Assembly: GCF_932274485.2 (NCBI RefSeq)
Contig: NC_065881.2
Location: 60,150,702-60,214,701, forward strand
Origin: Patella vulgata
Lineage: Eukaryota; Mollusca; Gastropoda; Patellidae
Reading direction: 5' to 3'
Length of the DNA: 64,000 nt
The notes beneath the pieces were generated by a model. It was given only the letters and a program-made list of their open reading frames with translations, was not told the origin of the DNA and did not search any database. Position 1 is the first letter of the stretch. Each line of letters starts with the position of its first letter. The translations under genes were made by a program, and so were the position numbers. Positions 15,412-30,400 of the stretch are shown here, in pieces.

Positions 15412-18400
15412 AAACCTTAATACATTCCCAAAGAACCATAATTCAAATAAATTATGATTTATATAACATTGTAAATGATCCTACCTGTATTTGTTTAGTA
15501 GCACAGATTAATTTATCAGACTCGTAGAAGTTTTCACCATAGATATAAACTGTAGTACCACAGTTTCTAGCTTTCTTATCACAGTGAAATGGGGTGAGTG
15601 TAGAATAAATAGTTGGTGGTTGATTTACATCTACAGAACAATCATCTCCTGCATAACCTCTATTACACAAACAAATACCTAAAACATATTACAATAGTAT
15701 TTCTTTATTACACAAATACCTAAAACATATAAAAATAGTATTAATTTATTACACAAATACTGTATACTTTCATGTACAAGTTACAACAACAACAATTTGT
15801 TATTCACAATCACCTTGAAATAAATGATAATAAGTAAAGCTTTCAATATTCATTTTACGAACATACTGTATATGAGCTATAAATATAATTATTTGAATAT
15901 TAGAGACCCATCCTTTTCTAGCAGGGTACTATTAATATTTTACTATGCTGTCAAATTACTATTATCAAATTATGGACTCGTATAATTGAACTGCGTTACC
16001 TTGACTTTGGGAAGATGATCAGAAATCATCCACCATTGACCACCTCAGAATTCATAGTATTATTCATTTATAACAACTTACCATTTCTACAAGTTCCTTG
16101 ATCATTACAATTTTCAGGACACAAGAAATTATCTATCTCTGGAAATATTGTCACTTGTCCTTCAATCACCACCCAGAATGTGATATCAAATTCAATGACT
16201 ATGATACATTGTTGATTTAAGGTAGCTAGAGCCGTTTCAGCAAACGACGTGTCATCTAGTACCTGTTAAAAAACAGAAAAGTAAAACTAATGATCATCTC
16301 AAGGTCTTATAAACTAAAACTAGAGAGCAATTGCTCAAGGCAAACTAAAATTATCGAAATTAAGTTATTTTCTATTTCATGTGGCAGCGCCATGGAATAA
16401 AACTTTGCTAGGGCAGCGCATTTCTGCTTTCCCTATATCCAATTCCAGCTACAAAGGATCTTTTATGCCAATGTGCATACAGGTTGACCCCTGTTTGTCC
16501 TGACAACTATACAAAACATTCCTTATTGAACTCATGAGGTGCTACCCTTGACAAGTGAACACCAGACTTTTAAACTCCTGAGGCTCTTCTTGGCCCATTC
16601 CCAGATTCAACCACTCAACTAGATCATTTTTTTTTAAATTGAATTTGCACAAGGCAGGTGTAATGTAAAAGACTGCCAATATAACATTAAATAAATAGCT
16701 TCAAAACTATTTTTACAATAGCTTTGATAGCATACTAAAGAAATTTTTCAACTGTTCAAAACAAATTCTTAAATCTGTGCCAAGATAAGAAAAACTTATG
16801 GCAAGACAATTTTTACCTGAATATCTTCAACACATCCTGATATAGTTGTAGTACTATCTAGGCTAGGTATTTTACTTGTACATAAAGAACCAGTTTCACT
16901 CTCCAATATAAACTTTCTACAATATTCAGTTGCTGATTGTAACGTCCATCCTCCTGGTGTCGGCCATGTTGGTATCTGTAAAAATAAATTTACAATTATA
17001 TGCACTACCAGTATTCATTAGTAAAGGGACTACGGTACAAAAATAAAAGTTAGCAGAATTACTCTCCTCTCGATACATAAGAATTACTCCCCTCTCGATA
17101 CATATGTCTTGGGCCACAATAAAATAGTGTAAGACAAAAAATATCATTTATCATTAAAGATCAATTCCACTTTGTCACAAAAATTCATAATTAAAGTCTA
17201 ACCATGAGAAAGCTGCTTTTTGTATCTCTCTTTATACAGAGATTGATTAAATTTAATTAAAGTAAACATTTTGAATTACCTGTGGAGTAGCTGTCAGATT
17301 ATATTCAAAGATTTCATTTGGTATTTCATCACAATCATCACCAGGTTTCATGGCTGATTCCATCAGACGAGTTGTTATATCAATCCCTGATTAATAAGTA
17401 TAAGTATATCTATATTGCATCCATATCACATATTATTATCTTCTGTTTACTCTTCTTTCTATTCCATCTACCACGTCTACCCCAGGCCCTCTCATCCCAC
17501 ATTACTGACAAAGGGAAACCTGGCTGGACATCAAGCCACTGATTACACATGAATACAATCTAGTATTTATTGTGTTTGATTGTTGAATGTTAAACTATCA
17601 ATATCATTAATATCACAGTTTTTATCACCCCCCTCCCCCACTAAATATCACGTATTACTGTTAGTTTGGAATATGTATTGGTGCTAAATGACTTCTTCAA
17701 AACAGTTTTGTTGATGAGAAGAAGAGTAAATTAGCCTATGGACTTACCCTTTCGTCTTTTACCAAGTTCCTCAAAACAAGCAGAAACATAACCATCAGCA
17801 CCACAACTTATAGCATTTTCAGCACCACATGAACAGAAAGTCTTTGTCTTAGTAACAGCTTCTACAGTTCTGGCACATACTCCTCTATATAGTGAATTCA
17901 TTAGACTGACTCTGTGAAAGTAAAATAAGTTAAATATATAAAACTTTGTGTAGTGAGGAGGTGATAAAAACATTTTCTATAAGATCTGATTAGTTAAATA
18001 CTGATTGGGGGCTTTAAAATGAAATTTCCAGTTCCATAAGCTGATTCCCTTAGTTGGTGATTGATATTCAATTTTTTTCTCCATGAAAAACAATTCTATC
18101 CACCTTTATTGCATCTTCATCATCTAAAATACTTAATCGCTAAGTGACTAAATATCTGAGCTTTAAAATACAAAAGTCTAGTCATATTCAGCAGTCGGAA
18201 ATTTGGCATTCAAAGTTTACAAAAATCTTGAAGAAGAAAGTCTAACAATAAACAGAGAACAATGCCAGCTATTAGAATCCGTATTTAAAATCTTTCTAGA
18301 TGCCTTCTCTCAAATGCCATATTGAAGGATCTGGCAGTATTAACGATGTCACTAATGCATTCTTGGATTAAATAAATGAGAGCACCTCAAGTTTTTCAAA

Positions 18401-21400
18401 AAGTTGATTTGAAATGCTTCTATTATTATTGATTTCTTGTTAGAATAGAAAAGCAGATAGAATGCACTCTTCCAAGAGAATTTTTCTAATACAATACTGC
18501 CTATACCCACATTTTGTTGATATGTAAGAAATACACCCATACCGTATCTCATTTAATGTACATCTCTTTAATGATGGGTTTTAAATTGTTAGTGAATTTA
18601 ACAACCCATTCAAGAAAACATACAAGCCGTCTGTTTCTTGGGTGTTCTGAATAAAGTTCTATAATTATCATTTTCTTACCTCCAGGTCTGTGAGAATGTA
18701 TCAGGATATTTTCCTTTAAGTTCTAGATATTCTCCGTCTGGTGTAAGAAAATCGTTTGATTTATCATCATCAAATGTTCCACACAATCCTGTAGAATTAT
18801 AAATCAAATAAAGAATATATGACAAAAATATTTTCGTCAAAAACAAAATTAACATTGTGAGAGCAATCAATTCTACAATTTTGGCTAAAGTCTAAATTCA
18901 TCTAATTTCAGCTTTAGTAGGATAAGAATTTATTTTTGCATTATTACAAACCTTCAGTATGTTTATAATCTATAGTAGATGCTTGTATAAAGACATTAAT
19001 ATTTCTTCTACCAACTCGTACTGTAACAGTTGTACCACCAGGTAACATTATCTAGAAATAAATCATCACAGTTAAACATATTCATATTGTTTGGTTACAT
19101 CATGGTTCTAATCCCTTCACTGACAGAGGTGAATTTCATATCAATTCAATCAATTTGCAGCTTTCCAAACCCACAATTGGGCACCTGTATAAACAGAGAG
19201 AGAGAGAGAGAGAGAGAAATGGGGTTTAAATGTCCACTCGACACAAACTAGGTCATTTTGGGACTAACATATGGTTTAATTTTTTTATTTCAATAATTCG
19301 CTTGTGCGTAGGGGTTTTTAGCAGTGGAGGAAACCGGAGGACCTGAAGAAAACCCACGAGGTTGGACAGGCAACCCTACTCCTTGTCACGCACAATGACA
19401 GACCGTATGATACAGCGTGCGTGTGCTAACCATTCGGCCATCCATTCCCCCCCCCCCCCCCCGGTATTAACATTGGTACATGTTGGTCCTCGGATTTGAA
19501 AGTAAGCAACTTTAGTCCATAATGGCAGTTTGTTTCTAAAAACATGTAGCATGTCTAGCTATGTTTAGTTTGGTTTATATCATTACATTAATTGAAATGA
19601 CAGTTTACCAAACAATTCACGATCCTTCATGCAAATAGGAATATAATAAATCGATACTTACAGAATATTTCTTTCCGTGGTTATATTGGATTATCTTAAA
19701 TCCTGGTGTAAGATCTCCATTTTTATACATATTAACTGTTACAGGATATTTTCTACTATAATCATCTTTAGGTCCACATTTATCTATAACTACTACATCA
19801 TCATCAACTCTTACAGCTACAGCACAATTACATGATGCTGATCTCTTTCTCTTACTATTACTACATTCTCTATAGAATGCATGAACCTGAAATCACAATG
19901 TAACACCAAGAATATAACTAACCCTTTTATAGGAAACACAATATTTTTCAATCATATTAAAATCTGATGTCTTCCTTCCATTCTTTTCATATTGTCAGTT
20001 CATCACCATCTAAGTAAATTAATCTTAGATATCCAATCAAATGTCTAGATAATCAAAACCCATCAAAAAAGTTTTGACTGGTAGATTATTTGGAGTTAAC
20101 CAATGACAATCTAAGTATTAATGAATGCATGTATAAAAAATCCTTTAGAAACAAATGGAGGGCCGTGCAGTAATACTATAATAGTAAAATAAAACAGTGT
20201 GAAAATGTTGTTATAATTTTAATTAGACTAGATATTTTTAGCACCCATACTTTACAACAAATTTTCCTTGAAATATAAAATTTTGTTTCTACAGGAGATT
20301 CTGTTATCAGAGTTCAGAGAGAAATCTGAACACATGTAAAAAAATTGACAAAAATACATATGACAAATTTTTTCAAAGACAACTCTCCATGTAGGTGTGG
20401 TCTTTATCCAGAATTTCCCTTTAATAAGGTTGATTCCACTTCAAATGAATATTTACAGCCTTGAAGCTGGATATGGTGTTTGACTTTCCAACTTACCGCA
20501 TAATCAAATGTTGTATGTCTGTAGAGAACAAATTCTCCAACAAAGAAATTATTATAGTATCTGAAATATAGAATTTATTTATTTAGGTGAATAAATGAGT
20601 TAACACTATGTCAGTGGATTTATCTGTGAAGTTAAATCTCATGCATTCAGTCTCTTTGAAGTGAATTATTTAATTGATTCTTTTGGTTATTAAAATGATA
20701 GATTTTCAGACTTATAGAACTACTGAATGTTAATAAACTTGTTTATATTTACCTTCCATCAAATGTTGTAATATGTGGATCATTGATAGATTTACATAAA
20801 GCCCCTTTATCTCCATCTTCAATTTCCAACTATAAAATATATATACACATTATTTAATACTATATACAATTTCAATCACTTCAGTCATTTTCAGATGAAA
20901 ACAGACCAATAGAAGGGAATTATTATTACCAGGGACACATATAATTTTTAGCCTTCAAGGGATCTTTAGCACACAATGTCAATTTCTAAACTTCAATAGA
21001 GCTTCAAAAATTATTTTTAAGAAAAAGCAATTATGGTTGTGCACACTGTTCATAACTACACAACCACAGTGTTTTGACTATAACGACACTATAATGACAC
21101 AATCATAACATTATAAAAGCACATATTATCAACATAAACATATTACCTCTATTTTGCCAATTTCATAAGTTGTCATCTTTCCGATAGTAGTACGATGTGG
21201 TATGTTGGTATTGATCATTACTTTACGTTTCTGATTCTTGTCTTTCTTCAAATCAACTGTAGCACGAACAGATACTGTAAACTCATTCATCCAATTCTCT
21301 TTAGTTAGAGTCAATCCACAAGATGGCTTACTGTCGTCTGCATCTACTAATTCTATAACAGCTTGAGGAATGATGAAATCTGAACCAGGACATTTGATGT

Positions 21401-24400
21401 CTTGTTCTGTTTGTGGAATATGGTAGTTTAATGGAATGGAACAGTCTGTGTCATTACACAAAACAAATGGTGGGAAGGTGGACTTAATTCGGAATACTTT
21501 ACCATCATCTCCTTCTTTAAGTACCAAACTTGATTTGGTGATGACCTATAAGTAAAAACAAATTCAACAATTTTCATACAACATGACAAATTATTTCATG
21601 AAAACAAGTTGAGTTTGTTATGTAGGTTTTCTTAGGATATTTTTGACAACCAATTGGTACCTTTGTTCGTTTTTAAAATAAGAAGGCTTTTTTACATGAA
21701 AGATTAACAAATAAGAGGCTTTTCTGGTAGTAGTTTCTGAATTTTACTCATCTAAATTTCATTACCTTTTAAAAAATAATTTGGAGGGTGTGTGTGTCAG
21801 TGATGGGATTTCAAAATTTTCCTTGTCGGACATTTTACCGAAAATAAAGGGGCATAACTCTTATCGATATATAAACAGACGGATTCATACCACAATTAAA
21901 AATCACGTGTCAACAAAATATTTAAATGCCGTACGTAATAACAATAGGTGAACCTCGCTATTTTTCATATTTAATTCCCGTACGGTAATCAAATATATGT
22001 CTGTAACATTCCTTCAGCGTATGGCATACGTGACTCATAGCACATAGCTTTATAGTAAGCACTGTCCCGTAAGCGATTTTCGTTCGGCAATCGAATGTGT
22101 CAATCACTTGTCAACAAAATATTCAAATGTCGTACGTAATAAAAAAAAGGTGAACCTCGCTATTTTTCATATTTAATTCCAGTACGGTAATCAAATTTAA
22201 CTCAGTAACATTCCTACAAACTCCTGCTTCGGCATCAAATTCACAATAGTATGCATTACGTGTCTTTGTTTATACGGCAGCAAATGAATGCAGAACTTCC
22301 GGAATAAGAATCGTTTTCTTTACGTCAACAAAATATTCAAATCCGCGCGTAATTAAAATAGGAACACCTCGGTATTTTTCATATTTAATTCACGTGTGGT
22401 GTTCAAATTTTTGTCAGTAATATTCCTATAAAATTACGTGTTTTCGTAATACGATAGAAGGAAAGTTTGCCGATCCGTAACTACTTAAGCTTCCTTCAGC
22501 GTATGGCGTACGTGACTCATAGGGGTTTGTTTTTTTGTTGTAATGTATGTAGTTGTTGCAATTTGATAAATATCAAAGATTGAATTGTATAGTTTACCTC
22601 TACTTGAATGGTGATTTCTGGACTTTTAACAAAAGGGCTTCTAGTATTATTACAATCTGATGTACTACATACAACTAAACCACAAAATACCTACAATATA
22701 TAAACAATATCTACATTACAAAATCATGCCATACATATCACCTGGCAAAATAAGTTGACAAAATCACAACTTAATTTTGTATTTGGACAAAAAAAAAAGA
22801 CAGTCTAGATAAAGTATGTATTCCTACCTGACATTAATATTTTCCATGACAAATAAATGATTTATTTCTAGGCTTGATATCATGAATCTAGGAGTGGTTG
22901 CAACAATTATCATCACAAATTTATGACAATTCAGTTTTCTTTAGGAAACTAGTCCTTTAGGTTTTTGTAAAACTACACTTACTCTAGAACCATAGTTAAG
23001 GTAAGAATCTAATGTAGTATGTGATACAGTATTCATGGTGATATTTCTTTCTATTTCAACTTCTGTTACTAGTACATCATCAACAAACCACTGTGTATAT
23101 ATAGTTAGAGTTGTATCATTATCTACATAGTTAGACCAATCACAATCAAAGTTAAATATAGACTCGTTCTTATTATAACTAGTCGATAATGTTGGCACCA
23201 CACCAATATCAGCAAACCCTGAAATAAAGGTAAGGAAATAAAGTTAAAATACGAACAATTTGTCAGAAACAGTTTAAAATCAATAAGACTTCTTTATTTC
23301 ATATTTTTGACAGTTGCTAAAAATTGAAACATAATCAATGTAAAAGCAAATAAGAATCTAAAACAAATGCAAAGCCTAACATTTTTAGCGCAATAGTTTC
23401 ATATATGGTATATTTCGCCTTATTAGGAGCATGTGTACATGCTAGAAATCTGATGGTTTAGGTACATAGTCTAATTTTATCTGAATATTAAAAACTTACT
23501 TAGTCGACTTGTCCACGATGTAATGTTACGACTTGGATCACACAGTAAAGTTTTATCATCTTCGTTGGTATCACCAATTTTATAACAACTATCAGCAATA
23601 TAACAAAATCTTGGCTGGAAAACAGAACATATTCATATAGTTTATACAATTCTATTTTCTAGATAAAGTCTTGTCAAAACCCATGCTAGACCATTTCTAT
23701 GATACCTACCTTCGGTTAACATGCTTTTCAGTGAACATGTTGACATTTTAATTTTTTTAATGTTTTACAACTATTCTTTTTTACATTGTATGTATTTTAA
23801 TTGTAGAGAGCAACCTGGAGCAGCTTATTAGGTGGAACTATCAGCACTATACAAATTGATTATTATTATCAATAAAGGTTGGATTATAATTCTATTACTG
23901 GATGATTAAGATTATAATTAGAGAACTATATGGCATTTAACGTCAATTCGATATTAACCAATATATGGTATATCTTGTTTTTTTTTTTAAATTTGCTCGT
24001 GCACAGTGATCATTAGTAGTGGAGGAATTTACTTACCATTAATTGACAACCATCATCGGAACATTCAAAGCATCTGGTATCATAGACTTTAAGAGATTGT
24101 TGAAGACTATATAATATACCATCATTAGATATACTGATGGTATATGATCCTCTACTAGGTAATTTACATACAATATATTCATAGGTATAAAATACAGCTT
24201 GTGTTATAGTCACTACTCCTGTTGATACATAATCATACTTCCCAGCATACTGAAATATAACAATAGAAATCATACTCATTTTAATATTACTAACAATAGG
24301 AAATAATTCCACACAATCCATGTTCTGTGCATATCAGTTTGCTGTTTGTAGAGGCTTGAATCCATTAAGTCAATAATAAAATCTAGCATGTTTAATCACC

Positions 24401-27400
24401 TGCTAAAATTATTACTTTCTAATGATCTCTTGCATACAGATATTTAATAATTAGAACAAATCAAAGTCATCTTTCTCTTAGTGGAGTCAAATTGCATGAA
24501 CTCAGGCATGGTAAATATAATTTATTTATTATTGCATAAAAATATTAGCCCAAGTATGTATACAAGGATATATATGTATCATCTTTAATTAAACATATCA
24601 TAAATACATCATACCTCTTGTTTCTCAACTTTACAAGTTAAGTTGTCTGATTTAACAAACGGTCCACCAATAATACCAAAACTCATACAATCATTGTCCT
24701 TTAAATCACAGCCTAATCCTGGTCGGAACATGTCTAATACTGGTGCTACAGTTACATTAACAGAGCAATCATCTCCAACAAACCCATCATTACACTCACA
24801 GGTACCTGAAATAATCATAGGAACAATTTATAAAACTACTAAATGGATTAAAGCACCTTTATGTACGGATCAATACATTACATGTATATAAAACAGTACA
24901 ATACTCTATGGTTTTGGATGCCATTTGTAATGAACAAAGAAAAACACATCCTACAAGACAATGCAGAAGTAATAAATAATGGCTGATTCACAAACAGCAA
25001 AATAATAATAAAAAAAGTGCAGATGTAAACAACTGTTGTTCAATTTAGACTCTTGAAATATTTCACCAAACACAATTGATGAAATATTACAAAAAATTAA
25101 AAAAAAAAATAATGAAATATAAATCACTTTATATACATTTCATGCTACATTAATATATGCTTTTAGACCCATTTTTGTGTATTTTAAGTATGCCCTTTAA
25201 GAATGATAACGCAAAGGTGCTTATACTGATCATATAATTAAGACTTGACTTGATTGTGTGTTCAGTTCACTACTTTTCAACCCAACATATTCCTTGTGAA
25301 AGCTTACTGCTTAAAATGTCTTACTGTACAAAACCTAAAGCCTGTAGATATGAACTAGAATAATAATAATGTAAACTTACTGCTGCGACAAAAACCATTT
25401 CCACTACAGAGATTAGGACAGATTTCTTCTACAACTTCTGATACCCTACCTCTTATAAACAGAGTAACATCTCTACTGTATACTGATAAACAATTCTCTA
25501 CAAAATTATCTAATGCTGTCTCAGCCCATGATTTATCATCCAACATCTGAAAATATACCACAAAAATCATGTCATACGACTGAGTTTATAAGTTCATGAA
25601 ATAAAAATTGGACAATTTTTCTAACTTTGTCACTTTTAATTTTTATAAATATTTTGCATTTTCAGTAGAAAGTCCAATAGCATGTTGCTGGTGTTGCTTT
25701 TCTGTTATTTATATATATTTTACTACTTATTTTTAGTTTTACAGGGTACTGTGTTGTATATTGTGCAGGCAAACCAAATATCCAGGTTAAGATAATTAGT
25801 TATTTTGTTATCAAAAATGCATCTACTGAACCAAAGTGAGATACCCATACCAAATCATGCCACAGGTAGTGTTAAAAATCTGCTTGTCGATTGAAATTAT
25901 TTTCTATTTGAAATTTAACGTGTACCATAACTAAAAGATCTGAATTTGTCTTAATTGTGAAGAGACATGCTATATCTGCGCTCAATTCTAAATTTAAATA
26001 CATAGTTACAATCTATATTACAATCTAAAGAATCAAATTTTAAATATTTTAAGCCTAAATACAGTGAATAATAAAACGGAATCATGATATATATTTACCT
26101 GTATATCAGATACACAAGATGTGATTGTTCTCTCTAGTTCTAGTGATAATATACCTATTTCTGAACATGATACGCTTACTTCTTTACTAAATATATAAGA
26201 ATAACATATCTCTTGAGCTTCATCTTCTGTTATACCAGATGGAGTTGGCCATACTGATGGCTACAAATAAAAACATACAAAAATGTTTAAATAGATTATA
26301 TTATTGTGAAGTTATTGCATATTTGTATGTGGACTACCAACATCATAATATATCTTCAAATTCTTTTCTGTAAAACAGATCCATTATAATGCAAGTGTAA
26401 TCAGTGGTTCCAAACATCAGAATATTAATCAAAGCTTGACAATTTACATACCTTTTTGCATTTGCATAAATTCTAATTTGAACATCTCTGATTGAGTTAC
26501 ATAGCCAAATCATATGATAACGAACATTATTTTTTACTGACTAATACACACCTCAAACATAGAAATTCTTTTATTTTTTTATAAATTTAAATAGAAAAAT
26601 TCAGGTGGTTGAGCATCAGAGGACATGCTAAATAAATGTTGACTTACAGGTGATACATAGTCAACATCATATTCAAATTCTATCTTAGTGACATCGTCAG
26701 TACAACCTATTGGTTCCCTAGCTTCTTCTAGATATAGATTTGTCACATCAGTACCTTGTAATAATAAAAATAAAAATTTGTTCAATATCAAATTATTCAC
26801 TTTTCACCTTTAGACCAAAACTTGAGTGAGTTTTGGGAGGTAAAAGATTGGAATATATATAAGATTTTAAGTTGATTTCAATGTTTACATGTATGTCTTA
26901 TTTGTATTTTAGTTTATTTATTTTATTTGTATATTTAATTTCTGTACCATATTTTGTAAAATGCATGTGAGCACTTTATCATGGAAATTGTGCACTATAA
27001 AATGTATAATGATAATATAGAAGATGCTACATTAGTGTCACAAGTCAGAAGCTAAGAAAAGAGAAAATTTTGCTTTAAAGATATGATCTGATAATAATAT
27101 TAAACAAATTATGGATTTGCATGTACACAGGGAAAAACTGAGGAATAAATGCACAGATAAAGTAGTCCTTTATGAAAATATCAAAAGTCAAATTTTGATA
27201 TCAGGTTTTTATAAATAGTTATTGTATTGGTAAATAATTACTCATTTATTCCATCTCGTGCATTGAGACTGAAGAAATACAATTTAACATTTGATGCAAA
27301 AAAAGTACCATTTCATTAAAGAAATAGAGTTTGAAATGTTTACAGAGTTGATTACTATAAATAATAATATTTTACCATCTGTGTAACGTTTCTTGTCATC

Positions 27401-30400
27401 TTCACCAGAACATGTTGCTATATGATTAACAGGTGAACATTGTGCTCCAGTTGGTAGACATCTACAATACATCACTGGTTTACTGTCTTCCTCTACTGTA
27501 TCTACACAAATACCAGAATAATGGCTGTCTTTCACATCAACTCTACAAAATAAATACATTTATATATTATTAGTAGTTGTCATTTATACAGGTTCAATTA
27601 TGCAATATCTTCACCATTCAATTTAACATTTTGGATTGTTTGTGTTATTGTAGTTTATTCAATGAAAGGAGATTGGCTTGCATTGTCAATTGGTTATAGT
27701 TTTTGGCCATTCATAGTACCAAAATAATATCAAAGACACAAAGCAGTAGTGAAGCTACAAGTGATACAAATATTTGTTTTCAGTTTAATCCAATAAATAG
27801 TTTGATATAAGCAAGCCATAGCACTGTTTTTTGATGATTTTAGTTAAGTCTAATATGAATTGGTTTAATGAAATGAATAAATTAGATATAATTACCTCCA
27901 TTTCAAAGAGAAACCATATGGTTCTTTTTCTTTGCCTGTATATATGGTACCATCAGGTAATGTTAGGTCATTATCTTCATCTCCATCAAATGTACCACAT
28001 AATCCTACACAATATAATACGGTAATCAGAGGTAAAGATATGTACACATCATCTCTTTTCATTGACTACTGATTAAATTCTAAAATGTTTTTCATGTTCA
28101 ATTTCAGAAATGTTATCGACACTTTCAAAACAAAACACTATATATCATAAGAAATTACTATATTGCCTTGTTTTAACAACTGTCTGTCTTCATTATCCAG
28201 CTGATGCATAAATGATGTTTAATTGTAAACCCAAAATCATTTCTGGATTAAAAGTAATATTTTACTCTGTACTAGTGATGTCAATTCAAGGTTATTTATA
28301 TACCTTGTTTTGATGTATGCCTACATTACATTCAAATGGAATTTTAATAATTAACAAATCTCAATACTATAATATTACAGTATAATTGTGTCAACTGAAA
28401 AAAATTGGTTTAAATCATTTTAAGTATCAGCAGCTTTGATGTGGAATGCCCTGCCGTTAGTTATAAAATCTGCTCTTACATTATCAATATTTAATTCTAA
28501 ATTAAAGACAATCCTGTTTTCTAAATACCTGTCTTCATTAGCCCAGTCAGGCTTTTTGGAGTATTTGCACTATATAAAGTCATCATCATCATCATCATCA
28601 TCATCATCACTGAACTATTACTTACAATGGGTTTAATTGTATCTTGAACTATTACTTACCATGGGTTTGATTGTAATCATTAGATGAAGCTTGAATCCAG
28701 ATATTGATATAACCTATCTTTTTTCTTGTCTCGGGTTTAATATTGATAGCTGTACCACCAGGTAGTTGAATCTGTTAAAAGATACATTTTAATATCAATA
28801 TTAGTTAAATTAAATTTATAATTCATGGATGACAATCTGACCTTATTCAAAATCATATTTTCGTAGATACAGACAATTGATTTGGTGTTGCAGTAAACCA
28901 AAAATCGAATGTTAATTAGTAAAAAAAAAAAAATAACTCCTACTTCGTCATTTGAAATGAAATGGGGTTTAACGTCCTACTGTTCTGCTCCATTCATCTT
29001 TCGAAACTAAAATTTAATCATATAAAGCTTGTCCCGTCATTAATCAAAACAACTTATCAGATCAATTTAATTCTATATGTTATCTAGATCTAGGTCAAAC
29101 AGATTTTAGTTTCTTTAATCAATCTTTAGTATCTAGTCCAAACAAACTATGGCATTCAATGTTTAATACATTTTATTTGTAGTCTATAGCAATTCAAATA
29201 AATGGATATTTGTCTAGAGTTATCTGTATAATTATAACACCTAAAAATTCTTACCTTAATTTTCTTTCCTTCTGAGTATCTGAAGATCTTTGTTCCTTGT
29301 GTAAGTTCACCGTTCTTGTATATAGTTATAGTTGTTGGTGAACGTGAGGATCCCAAACGAGAACTACATCTATCAACTAATATGACATCATTACCAGACT
29401 TAACAGTTACAGCACAATTACATGCAGCTTTCTTACCACAACGTCTATAGAATGCATGTACCTGCAGATTAAATTGGACTTTTATTATTCTAATACATTA
29501 TTCATTATGTTAATACTTTATTAATTATCAAAAGACCTGGAAACCTATTTCCAACAATCAAAATGCTTCTAGTTTATCTACTGCCTTTTAACTGGTTAAG
29601 TGTTGGGTTCTGAAGTACGATACTAAAGGCACATTAATTTGAGAGGGCATGAGTACAGAGCCACTAGAAGCAGCATTGCAACGAGAGTGGAGAAGGATTT
29701 CACAAGCAGCCATTCAGAGGTCCATCTCCTTCATGCAGCGATGTTGAATGATGTGTGGCTACTAGAGATGGACACACACAAGTTATTGGCTTTTGATTTG
29801 TACCACTTGTGCCTATGTTTCATTCACTGTAAAGGAAAGTTGTTATAGCCTCCTAGGTTTGTTGTTGATTTTCTTGTGTCAATAAATGTTCATCCTACAA
29901 TCATGCCAAACAAATCACATTTCAGTTGTTTTATGTCTCCCCAGCACTTCAAGTCAAATCAGTGGTGCATTTTCATCGAGTCTCAGTATATTTTTAGACT
30001 CAAGCAATGAGAGGATCTCACGATCTCATTAGTTTATTTATTATTTACAAAACTAGTTTTTATATTATTGTAAACAGAATAAATGTCATCATGGCCCTCA
30101 GGTAATTTTCAACTGTTAGTAAATAATGGTAAAGATGATATCCTATACAACATACCTCATAAGGTAGAACATCATGTTTATATAATATAAACTCTCCTTC
30201 TCTAAATATATCATATGTTCTAAAATATAAACAAATAGAATATCAATAAATGATTCTAAAATAAAACCAAATATAAAATCAAGATGGATAGAGAACAAGC
30301 TAACAATAAAAGGAAATTTTCCGTACAATCAGGGGCCATAATCCAAGAAGTTATGGTCTGAAATGCGTGAATATCGAAAGGGACTGAGATATGGGGATAT

